Assembly (NCBI GenBank): GCA_965368085.1
Contig: CBDULP010000001.1
Location: 1 to 64,000, forward strand
Length of the DNA: 64,000 bases
Direction: 5' to 3'
DNA from: Peptoclostridium sp965368085
GTDB taxonomy: Bacteria; Bacillota; Clostridia; Peptostreptococcales; Peptostreptococcaceae
The translations under genes and the position numbers were made by a program. Under the pieces are notes generated by a model. The model did no database searches, had not been told where the DNA came from, and saw only the letters and a program-made list of their open reading frames with translations. This document shows, piece after piece, positions 1 to 7,220 of this stretch; the first letter of the stretch is position 1, and every line of letters begins with the position of its first letter.

Positions 1-64
1 TCTGCTTTTTGAGATATTTAAATAACTTTTCTTAACTTAATGACATTGCCCTTTCGGGTCTTTT
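1..64. other. Window-edge intergenic sequence downstream of rny
   Basis: This is the non-coding sequence after the rny stop. On the plus strand CCC-TTTC-GGG is followed by TCTTTTTT, a weak terminator-like shape for a convergent gene outside the window. On the minus strand no U-run follows, so it is not an obvious rny terminator. The minus-strand stretch GGGCAATGTCATTAAGTTAA could be an insertion-sequence end, but that is an impression only. Confidence 0.3.
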
Positions 65-1606
65 TTATTTTGCGTATTCTATAGCTCTGCTTTCTCTTAT
101 TACATTTACCTTTATTTGACCTGGATATTCCAGTTCGTTTTCTATTCTGGAAGTTACCTCTTTAGCCATCAAATATATCTCTTCATCTGCAACAAATTCG
201 GGCTTGACTATTATTCTTACTTCTCTTCCCGCCTGTATAGCAAATGACTTTTCCACTCCGTCAAATGAGTTACATATCTCCTCAAGCTTTTCAAGCCTCT
301 TTATATAAGATTCAAGAGTTTCTCTTCTAGCCCCAGGCCTTGCCGCTGAAACCGCATCCGCAGCTGTAACGAGGACAGCTTCAAGAGTTTCAGGTTCATA
401 GTCTCCATGGTGTGTACTCATGTTGTGTATAACCTCTTTTGATTCCTTGTACTTTCTAAGAAGTTCCATTCCTATTTCAACATGTGTTCCCTCAACTTCA
501 TGGTCTACAGCCTTTCCTATGTCATGAAGAAGTCCGGCCCTTTTGGCCATTTTAACGTCCGCTCCTATTTCCGAAGCCATTATTCCCGCCAAATGAGATA
601 CCTCTATAGCATGCTTTAATACATTTTGTCCGTAGCTTGTTCTGTACTTAAGCCTTCCAAGAAGTCTTACAAGTTCTGGATGCAGACCGTGGACTCCTGT
701 TTCGAATGTAGCCCTTTCGCCCTCTTCCTTTATAGTCTCTTCTACTTCTTTTTTAGCCTTTTCAATCATCTCTTCAATTCTTGCAGGATGTATTCTTCCG
801 TCTACTATAAGCTTCTCAAGTGCTATTCTTGCCACTTCTCTTCTTATAGGGTCAAATCCTGAAAGTATTACCGCCTCTGGAGTATCATCTATGATAAGAT
901 CTATTCCCGTAAGCGTTTCAAGGGTTCTTATATTTCTTCCCTCTCTACCTATTATTCTTCCCTTCATTTCGTCGTTAGGAAGATTTACGACTGTTACAGT
1001 TGTCTCAGCAACGTGATCTGCCGCGCATCTTTGTATTGCCTGTGTTATTATTTCCTTGGATTTTTTGTCCGCTTCGTCTTTTGCCTTGTTCTCTATGTCC
1101 TTTATCATTATGGACATTTCATGCCTTGTCTTCTTCTCCGCATCTGAAAGTATTATATCCTTCGCCTGATCCGATGTAAGACCCGATATGCTCTCAAGTT
1201 TTTCAATCTGCTGGGCCTTTATCTTTTCAATTTCTGCATCTTTGTTTTGGATTTCCTTGAGTTTAAGCTTTAAGTTTTCCTCTCTCTTTTCAAGATTGTC
1301 TATTTTCTTGTCAAGAGTCTCTTCCTTTTGAATCACTCTTCTTTCAAACCTTTGAAGCTCGTTTCTTCTTTCTTTTACTTCTCTTTCGTTTTCAGTTCTT
1401 GTCCTGTGTATCTCCTCTTTTGCCTCTAAAAGCTTTTCCTTTTTAATTGTAACCGCTTCCTGCTCTGAATCCTTAACTATCTTCTTTGCCAATTCTTCAG
1501 CAGAACCGATTTTTTTCTCAGCAATACTTTTTCTTATTATATATCCTGCAAATCCACCTACTCCAGTGCCGGCTATAACTATTGCTACTACATTTAAAAA
1601 GTTAAT
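65..1606 (-). CDS. rny: Ribonuclease Y, probable AUU start
   Basis: Membrane-anchored endoribonuclease that starts bulk mRNA decay in Firmicutes. From the chosen start it is 513 aa, normal for the family. It has an N-terminal membrane segment (about residues 3-20), a long charged coiled coil (25-190), a KH domain with GRIIGREGRN (about 215) and an HD domain with HDIG (about 360). The only good ribosome-binding site, GGAGGTGA at 1610-1617, is followed after five bases by ATT at 1606. The in-frame GTG at 1615 lies inside that site, and an ATG at 1678 has no site and would precede or overlap the mRNA start predicted from the promoter at 1690-1718. An AUU start is therefore inferred. The gene is probably monocistronic here, downstream of recA. 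Confidence 0.95.
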   Translation of the reverse strand: MNFLNVVAIVIAGTGVGGFAGYIIRKSIAEKKIGSAEELAKKIVKDSEQEAVTIKKEKLLEAKEEIHRTRTENEREVKERRNELQRFERRVIQKEETLDKKIDNLEKREENLKLKLKEIQNKDAEIEKIKAQQIEKLESISGLTSDQAKDIILSDAEKKTRHEMSIMIKDIENKAKDEADKKSKEIITQAIQRCAADHVAETTVTVVNLPNDEMKGRIIGREGRNIRTLETLTGIDLIIDDTPEAVILSGFDPIRREVARIALEKLIVDGRIHPARIEEMIEKAKKEVEETIKEEGERATFETGVHGLHPELVRLLGRLKYRTSYGQNVLKHAIEVSHLAGIMASEIGADVKMAKRAGLLHDIGKAVDHEVEGTHVEIGMELLRKYKESKEVIHNMSTHHGDYEPETLEAVLVTAADAVSAARPGARRETLESYIKRLEKLEEICNSFDGVEKSFAIQAGREVRIIVKPEFVADEEIYLMAKEVTSRIENELEYPGQIKVNVIRESRAIEYAK

Positions 1607-1689
1607 GGTGTTCACCTCCCGTATTGATTCGTTTTCTCCAATTTTTAATATCAAATATACTATTTTAACATAAAGCACATGTTAAAGAT

Positions 1690-1718
1690 ATTGTATAATT
1701 TTTTTATTAAAGTGTCAA
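1690..1718 (-). promoter_or_regulatory. rny: Sigma-A promoter of rny
   Basis: The minus strand reads TTGACA (1718-1713), a 17-base spacer and TACAAT (1695-1690), close to the housekeeping consensus. The transcript would begin near 1683, giving a leader of about 75 nt before the proposed AUU start. Confidence 0.75.
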
Positions 1719-1726
1719 GTTATACA

Positions 1727-1767
1727 AAAAATGGAAATCGGCAGCACCAATATACATCGGTTCTGCC
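1727..1767 (-). terminator. Probable recA terminator
   Basis: Arms GGCAG-ACC and GGT-CTGCC (1759-1767 and 1740-1748, one internal mismatch) close a 10-base loop. A T-run follows only after about seven bases (TTTTTT near 1727-1732). It lies 20 bases after the recA stop. The U-run is late, so termination may be partial. Confidence 0.5.
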
Positions 1768-1786
1768 TCCTTTTATTCCCATATTA

Positions 1787-2845
1787 CTATTTTTCAGTTT
1801 TTGCATTATCTTCATTTTTTTCCTTCTTTTGATTTTCAGCCGCATTTTCTTCAGAAAACTCACCAAGTCCGAAATGCTGCCTGATTTTCCCCTCTATTTC
1901 ATCCGCCATTTCAATGTTTTCAAATAGGAATTTCTTTGAGTTTTCTCTTCCCTGTCCAAGCTTTACATCGTTATAGCTGTACCATGCTCCCGATTTTTTA
2001 ACTATATTAAGATCCGCTCCTATATCCAGTATTTCTCCAAGCTTAGATATTCCTTCTCCGTACATTATGTCAAATTCGCACCTTTTAAACGGAGGTGCCA
2101 CCTTGTTCTTTGCAACCTTGACTCTCGTCCTGCTTCCAAGTATTGCATCCGACTGCTTTATTATATCCACTTTTCTAACGTCAAGCCTTAAAGACGAGTA
2201 GAATTTAAGAGCTCTTCCTCCGGTTGTAGTCTCCGGATTACCAAACATCACTCCAACCTTTTCTCTAAGCTGGTTTATGAATATAGTCGCACAGTTGGAC
2301 TTTTTTATGGCTCCCGTAAGCTTTCTAAGAGCCTGCGACATAAGTCTAGCCTGAAGACCAACGTGAGAATCTCCCATGTCGCCTTCTATCTCCGCTCTAG
2401 GAACAAGTGCCGCAACAGAGTCCACAACAATTACATCGACTGCTCCACTTCTAACAAGAGCCTCTGTTATTTCAAGCGCCTGCTCACCAGTGTCTGGCTG
2501 TGATATTACAAGATTTTCAATATTTACTCCAAGCTTTTTCGCATAAACAGGATCAAGTGCATGCTCTGCGTCTATAAAAGCTGCTATTCCGCCTTTTTTC
2601 TGGGCTTCTGCTATTACATGCAGCGCCACTGTCGTCTTACCTGACGATTCCGGTCCATATATCTCAATTATTCTTCCCTTTGGCACTCCGCCTATTCCCA
2701 CTGCAATGTCCAGTCCTAATGAACCCGTGGAAATAGCCTCCACGTTCATTTTCAGATCTTCTCCAAGCTTCATTATAGAACCTTTTCCAAACTCTTTTTC
2801 TATCTGAGAAAGAGCAACGTCTAGTGCCTTCCTTTTTTCATCCAT
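1787..2845 (-). CDS. recA: Recombinase RecA
   Basis: DNA strand-exchange ATPase of homologous recombination and coprotease for LexA cleavage. It is 352 aa and full length. Walker A GPESSGKT is at residues 64-71, and the family signature in ALKFYSSLRLDVR is present. The C-terminus is acidic and lysine-rich, as is usual. The start is ATG at 2845, five bases after AGGTGA; an upstream in-frame GTG at 2854 is part of that ribosome-binding site. It is transcribed alone from a strong promoter carrying a LexA operator. No recX follows, although recX often sits between recA and rny in related bacteria. Confidence 0.98.
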   Translation of the reverse strand: MDEKRKALDVALSQIEKEFGKGSIMKLGEDLKMNVEAISTGSLGLDIAVGIGGVPKGRIIEIYGPESSGKTTVALHVIAEAQKKGGIAAFIDAEHALDPVYAKKLGVNIENLVISQPDTGEQALEITEALVRSGAVDVIVVDSVAALVPRAEIEGDMGDSHVGLQARLMSQALRKLTGAIKKSNCATIFINQLREKVGVMFGNPETTTGGRALKFYSSLRLDVRKVDIIKQSDAILGSRTRVKVAKNKVAPPFKRCEFDIMYGEGISKLGEILDIGADLNIVKKSGAWYSYNDVKLGQGRENSKKFLFENIEMADEIEGKIRQHFGLGEFSEENAAENQKKEKNEDNAKTEK

Positions 2846-2873
2846 CAGGGTCACCTCTTTTAAAATTATGTGA

Positions 2874-2885
2874 GAACAAGTGTTC
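2874..2885. promoter_or_regulatory. LexA (SOS) operator of recA
   Basis: GAAC-AAGT-GTTC is a perfect match to the GAAC-N4-GTTC core of the Gram-positive SOS box, with flanking A and T extending the dyad. It begins 7 bp downstream of the recA -10 element, about at the transcription start, where bound LexA would block initiation. Confidence 0.85.
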
Positions 2886-2892
2886 TAAATAT

Positions 2893-2921
2893 ATTATATA
2901 TTATATCTTCCACTTAGTCAA
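2893..2921 (-). promoter_or_regulatory. recA: Sigma-A promoter of recA
   Basis: TTGACT (2921-2916), a 17-base spacer and TATAAT (2898-2893) on the minus strand. The LexA box lies immediately downstream, so this is the expected DNA-damage-inducible arrangement. Confidence 0.85.
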
Positions 2922-2936
2922 CGCTATAATATCGAC

Positions 2937-2967
2937 AAAAAAATACCTTCTCAACGAAGGTATTTTT
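2937..2967 (-). terminator. Terminator after pgsA
   Basis: ATACCTTC-GTTGA-GAAGGTAT is an 8-bp perfect stem followed by TTTTTT on the minus strand, two to three bases after the pgsA stop. The plus strand also has a T-run, so it could work both ways. Confidence 0.85.
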
Positions 2968-2968
2968 A

Positions 2969-3490
2969 TCAGCTCTGGGCAAACATCTCCTTGTTCAGTT
3001 TTACATAATCGTATCCAGAGTATATCGTAAGGGCTACAGCCACCCAAAGCATTATCTGGGCTCCAGGCAAAGAAAGCAAGAGCATCATTATTGCTATTAT
3101 CTGTGAGACAGTCTTAGCCTTTCCCCACTGGCTTGCAGCTATTACTATTCCAGATGAGCCCGCTATGGCCCTTAGAATGCTTATTGAAAACTCCCTTGCT
3201 ATTATTATTACAACAGCCCATGAAGATATCACCTGAATCTGTACGAGCGTTATGAGGGCTGCAGACACTAAAAGCTTGTCTGCAAGGGGGTCCATGAATT
3301 TGCCGAAGTTGCTTACAAGATCATATTTTCTTGCTATATATCCGTCTAAAAAATCTGTAAGCGATGCTACAGTAAATATCGCGGCCGCAATATACATTGA
3401 ATTTTTTATTCCCGAAAGCATTACAGCCATGAAAAGAGGAACCAGTATTATCCTGAATATGGTAAGCTTGTTTGGCAGATTCATTTTCAT
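2969..3490 (-). CDS. pgsA: CDP-diacylglycerol--glycerol-3-phosphate 3-phosphatidyltransferase
   Basis: Makes phosphatidylglycerol phosphate, the committed step to phosphatidylglycerol and cardiolipin, in the membrane. It is 173 aa. The CDP-alcohol phosphotransferase motif is intact: D49, G50, A53, R54, G63, D67 and D71 in order, within DGYIARKYDLVSNFGKFMDP. Several hydrophobic segments follow. Its ATG overlaps the rimO stop (ATGA), so translation is probably coupled. It is the last gene of the lysC-mnmH-rimO-pgsA unit and is followed by a strong terminator. The pgsA-recA-rny order resembles Bacillus, but without cinA. Confidence 0.95.
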   Translation of the reverse strand: MKMNLPNKLTIFRIILVPLFMAVMLSGIKNSMYIAAAIFTVASLTDFLDGYIARKYDLVSNFGKFMDPLADKLLVSAALITLVQIQVISSWAVVIIIAREFSISILRAIAGSSGIVIAASQWGKAKTVSQIIAIMMLLLSLPGAQIMLWVAVALTIYSGYDYVKLNKEMFAQS

Positions 3491-4806
3491 ATAATGTCAC
3501 CAACCAAATCATATTCGGCCGCCCCCGTTATATTCACAGACACAAAGCTGCCTATATCCAGTTTTGTTTTGGCATTTACATATACAGCCCCGTCTATTTC
3601 AGGTGCATCCGAACACGTCCTGCCCAGATATACCCCATCCTCAAGCTCTTCTTCTATAAGCACGCTTACAGTCTCTCCTATTTTGGCCATGTTCTTGTCC
3701 ATAGATATTCCCTGCTGGAGAATCATTATTTCATCTCTTCTGGCTTCCTTCATTTCATCTTCCATATGCCCACCAAGATTTGCCGCTGCAGTGCCTTCCT
3801 CTTTCGAATATGCAAAAGCTCCAAGCCTGTCGAACTTGACTTTTCCTACAAATTCCTTAAGCTCATTGAAGTCTTTCTGAGTCTCTCCAGGAAAGCCCAC
3901 TATGAGCGTTGTCCTTATAGTGGCTTCAGGCATGTGAGCCCTTATCATTTGGATCTTTTCCATTATGTTCTGCTGCGTAGTCTTCCTGTTCATAAGCTTT
4001 AGCACCCTGTCGCTCGCATGCTGAATAGGCATGTCGAAATAGCTGCATATGTTTTTCCTCGAAGCCATGACCTTTACAAGATTTTCATCGATCTCCTCAG
4101 GGTACGTGTACATTATCCTTATCCATTCAAACCCCATGTCCGAAAGCTTTTCCAAAAGATGCGGCAGCTTTTTCTCTTTATACAGGTCAATTCCATATCT
4201 GGATGTGTCCTGCGCTATCAGTATCAGCTCTTTTACTCCCCCGTCAAGAAGTATTTTGGCCTCATGGAGTATATCTTCTACTTTTCTGCTCCTGTACTTT
4301 CCTCTAAGCTTTGGGATTATGCAATATGTGCATTTGTTGTCGCAACCTTCGGCTATTTTCAAGTAGGCCATGTGCTTTGGAGTCATCTTTTTCTTTGGAA
4401 GATTTTCATCTATGTCCTTGTCTATGTGCTCAATAAGTGTAAGCTTATTTTCTATCTCAAGGCCCTTTATTATGTTCACTATCATAGGAAAACTTGTAGT
4501 TCCGACTATGGCGTCTATTTCAGGAATTTCCTTTTCAAGTTCGCCGCTGTATCTTTGAGCCAGGCATCCTGCAACCACAAGATACTTAAGCTTTCCAGTC
4601 TCTTTAAACGAGGCCATTTCCAGTATTGTGTTTATGGACTCTTCCTTTGCCGAATCTATAAATCCGCATGTGTTGACTATTATAATGTCGGCTTCTTCAA
4701 AGTTTTCAGTTAGCGAATACCCGCTGCTTTCAAGTATTCCAGCCATGATCTCTGAGTCGTTAAGATTCTTAGAACATCCACGCGACTCTATAGCAACCTT
4801 ATTCAT
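3487..4806 (-). CDS. rimO: Ribosomal protein S12 methylthiotransferase RimO
   Basis: Radical-SAM enzyme that methylthiolates the conserved aspartate of ribosomal protein S12. It is 439 aa. The N-terminal UPF0004 domain supplies cysteines in ESRGCSKN, VNTCGFID and VAGCLAQR for the second iron-sulfur cluster. The radical-SAM CxxxCxxC motif is in GCDNKCTYC (about residues 154-161), and a TRAM-type domain forms the C-terminus. The GCSKN and SANL-less N-terminus fit RimO rather than MiaB or MtaB. The start ATG follows AAAGGAG by six bases and overlaps the 3' end of mnmH by 8 nt. Confidence 0.95.
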   Translation of the reverse strand: MNKVAIESRGCSKNLNDSEIMAGILESSGYSLTENFEEADIIIVNTCGFIDSAKEESINTILEMASFKETGKLKYLVVAGCLAQRYSGELEKEIPEIDAIVGTTSFPMIVNIIKGLEIENKLTLIEHIDKDIDENLPKKKMTPKHMAYLKIAEGCDNKCTYCIIPKLRGKYRSRKVEDILHEAKILLDGGVKELILIAQDTSRYGIDLYKEKKLPHLLEKLSDMGFEWIRIMYTYPEEIDENLVKVMASRKNICSYFDMPIQHASDRVLKLMNRKTTQQNIMEKIQMIRAHMPEATIRTTLIVGFPGETQKDFNELKEFVGKVKFDRLGAFAYSKEEGTAAANLGGHMEDEMKEARRDEIMILQQGISMDKNMAKIGETVSVLIEEELEDGVYLGRTCSDAPEIDGAVYVNAKTKLDIGSFVSVNITGAAEYDLVGDII

Positions 4807-5860
4807 TGCATTCTCCTTTCATGCATTCAACGTGTTTTCCAATACGCTCGATAAGCTCTTCCATGTTGTCAGAATTCACATGAAAATCGTATTTATACTT
4901 TTCTATTGAGTATTTGTAAAGAGGATCATAGTACTCGATTATGAGATCTTTTGCGACAGATTCATAGTCCTTTTCCTCTACGCTTTGTGACAAAGCCTCT
5001 ATTTTATCCTTGCTAAGCCTCTTTTTCAGGTAGCTTATGCACTCAAGAAGCTTTGAGTCGTCCTTTAGACTAAGGCTCACATACTGGTTTACAAGCCTTT
5101 CTATTCTTGTCTTCTCGCTTGCCTCTACGAGTATATGAACAGATTCATCACTCACTATCATTTCATATATTGATGGAGGCACTATTACACTGCCAACCCT
5201 TTTACTCTCGCTCTCGACAAATATATACTTATCATTTGAGTTGTATACCTTGTCGAATATGAGACTTTCAAACAGTTTCTGACTTGGAGGGTCTTCAACA
5301 TAGCATATGTGCCCAAATACCGAGCCACAGTTTTTAGCAAGGCCTTCAAGATCCAGCACAGAATATCCCTTATCTGAGAGCTCGTCCAGTATGTCGGTCT
5401 TGCCCACTCCGGTAAGGCCGTGAAGCACTATGAACCTGGAGTCGCTTTTCAAATCTGCAAAATAGTCCATGACATAGTTTCTGTACGCCTTGTAACCGCC
5501 TTTAAGCTGCTTTGCCTTTATTCCCACGGAATTCATAAGGTCTACAACCGAGCGACTTCTCATGCCGCCCCTGGCACAGTACACGACAATATTCTCGTAC
5601 TGCATTGCAACATCACAAAATTCCTTGTAAAAATCCTTTAGCTTCGCCGATACAAATTCAAGTCCCATTTCTATGGCGTTTTCTTTTCCCTCATTTTTAT
5701 AGAGAGTCCCCACTATCTTTCTTTCATAGTCGTCAAACAGGGGAATATTAACCGAATTTATTATTCTGTTATCTACGTATTCCTCTGGAGACCTTACATC
5801 TATGAACACCGTATTTTTCAGTTTAAAAGCTTCGTCTATTTCCACAACATTGTTTTTCAA
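4799..5860 (-). CDS. mnmH: tRNA 2-selenouridine synthase (SelU/MnmH)
   Basis: Replaces sulfur in wobble-position 2-thiouridine of Lys, Glu and Gln tRNAs with selenium, using selenophosphate and a geranylated intermediate. The 353-aa protein has an N-terminal rhodanese domain (FIDVRSPEEY; catalytic Cys in YCARGGMRS near residue 94). It also has a P-loop domain with GLTGVGKTDIL (about 147). I place the start at TTG 5860, five bases after AAGGTGA; the in-frame GTG at 5869 is inside that site. It lies 32 nt after lysC and overlaps rimO. The cell presumably makes selenophosphate, but selD is not in this window. Confidence 0.92.
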   Translation of the reverse strand: MKNNVVEIDEAFKLKNTVFIDVRSPEEYVDNRIINSVNIPLFDDYERKIVGTLYKNEGKENAIEMGLEFVSAKLKDFYKEFCDVAMQYENIVVYCARGGMRSRSVVDLMNSVGIKAKQLKGGYKAYRNYVMDYFADLKSDSRFIVLHGLTGVGKTDILDELSDKGYSVLDLEGLAKNCGSVFGHICYVEDPPSQKLFESLIFDKVYNSNDKYIFVESESKRVGSVIVPPSIYEMIVSDESVHILVEASEKTRIERLVNQYVSLSLKDDSKLLECISYLKKRLSKDKIEALSQSVEEKDYESVAKDLIIEYYDPLYKYSIEKYKYDFHVNSDNMEELIERIGKHVECMKGECNE

Positions 5861-5892
5861 ATCAATCACCTTCTGAATATATATTGTCTAAT

Positions 5893-7104
5893 TTACTTAC
5901 TGAGCATGAATTCATCATGCAGCGAATTAACAGCTTTTTTAAGATCATCTTTTTTTACAAGACATGATATTGTCATGTGTGAGTCCGAAGTCTGGAATAT
6001 TTCCACTCCGACCTTGTTAAGCGCAGCGACAACCTTGGACATGACGCCCGGTATTCCAGTCATTCTCTCACCTATCACGGTAACCTTGCAGCAGTCGTCC
6101 AGCATATCGCAGTTCATCCCGTAGAGCTCAAACACGGACCTTGCCTTTTGAACGTTTTCAGAATCTATTGTAAACGCCTTCTGGCTTACAAAAAAATTTA
6201 TCATATCTATGCTCACACCATTTTCCTTGAGCTGGTCAAGCACTTTTGAAAACTGGAGCATATCGCTGCTTTCAACTACAACCTGGGTTATGCCTTCCTT
6301 GTAGGCAACCGCCGTTATGAGGCTTTTTTTATTGGAATTATATGTGTCCTTACCCCTGCTATAGCATATGCTTGTGCCCTCGTTTTCCTTGAGTGTATTT
6401 TTTATCTTAAGCAGTATATTGCTGCTTTTAGCTATTTCAACAGCCCTTGGATGTATGACTTTGGCGCCTTTTTCAGCCATTTGAAAAACCTCGTCGTAAT
6501 TTATGTTTTGTATGGTCTTCGCATTCGGCTGTATCTTAGGATCTGCAGTCATTATTCCATCTACATCTGTGTATATTTCAACCATTTCCACACAAAGAGC
6601 ATCTCCCACTATGACAGCAGAGGTGTCACTTCCGCCTCTTCCAAGTGTCGTTATCTCTCCACCTTTTGACATTCCCTGAAAGCCTGTTATTATTACGGCT
6701 CTGCCCTGATCAAGCTCAGTCAGTATTCTCTTTGGATTTACCTCTATTACATTGGCACTTCCATAATTGTCGTCTGTAATTATGCCAGCCTGCCCTCCGG
6801 TTAAAAGCGTCGCTTCTATACCCATTTCCTTAAGCACATGTACCAGCACTGATCCCGATATGATCTCCCCGCATGACATCAAAATGTCCATTTCTCTTGG
6901 ACTTGCATCTGACTTACATGCCTGCTTGCACATGTCTATAAGAGAATCGGTCGCATAGGGATTTCCCTTTCTGCCCATTGCAGAGACTACTGTCACTACT
7001 GATTTTCCCTTGTCTATGTCCCTTTTTATTATTTTTGCCACTTTTCCCATTTTTTCTATGTCTGCAAGAGAAGTTCCACCGAATTTTTTAACCAATATGT
7101 CCAT
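5893..7104 (-). CDS. lysC: Aspartate kinase
   Basis: Phosphorylates L-aspartate, the first step to lysine, methionine, threonine and diaminopimelate. It is 403 aa, a monofunctional type without a homoserine dehydrogenase domain. The amino-acid-kinase N-terminus has VKKFGGTSLAD, and a catalytic-domain GRGGSDTSA motif is present. Two C-terminal ACT domains (about 265-400) predict allosteric control. The ATG lies 12 bases after GGAGG, a slightly long spacing, and no other in-frame start is open. It is first in an operon with mnmH, rimO and pgsA. Which end product inhibits it cannot be read from the sequence; the leader is too short for a lysine riboswitch. Confidence 0.95.
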   Translation of the reverse strand: MDILVKKFGGTSLADIEKMGKVAKIIKRDIDKGKSVVTVVSAMGRKGNPYATDSLIDMCKQACKSDASPREMDILMSCGEIISGSVLVHVLKEMGIEATLLTGGQAGIITDDNYGSANVIEVNPKRILTELDQGRAVIITGFQGMSKGGEITTLGRGGSDTSAVIVGDALCVEMVEIYTDVDGIMTADPKIQPNAKTIQNINYDEVFQMAEKGAKVIHPRAVEIAKSSNILLKIKNTLKENEGTSICYSRGKDTYNSNKKSLITAVAYKEGITQVVVESSDMLQFSKVLDQLKENGVSIDMINFFVSQKAFTIDSENVQKARSVFELYGMNCDMLDDCCKVTVIGERMTGIPGVMSKVVAALNKVGVEIFQTSDSHMTISCLVKKDDLKKAVNSLHDEFMLSK

Positions 7105-7158
7105 AGCAAGCTATAACCTCCACATTGTTTGTATTTGTAAAGTAAAACTCTATATTAT

Positions 7159-7187
7159 ATTATAATTTACATATTTTTTATTATCAA
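7159..7187 (-). promoter_or_regulatory. lysC: Sigma-A promoter of lysC operon
   Basis: TTGATA (7187-7182), 17 bases and TATAAT (7164-7159) on the minus strand, just past the pnp terminator. The predicted leader is about 48 nt, with no room for a large riboswitch. Confidence 0.75.
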
Positions 7188-7190
7188 CTC

Positions 7191-7220
7191 AAATAAAAAA
7201 TAAGCACTAAAGTGCTTATT
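7191..7220 (-). terminator. Terminator overlapping the pnp stop codon
   Basis: AATAAGCAC-TTTA-GTGCTTATT is a 9-bp perfect stem followed by TTTTTATTT. The pnp TAA at 7216-7218 forms part of the upstream arm. Confidence 0.85.

Noticed and set aside
7105..7160. Lysine riboswitch before lysC
   Set aside because: The predicted leader is about 48 nt, far shorter than that riboswitch (about 170 nt).
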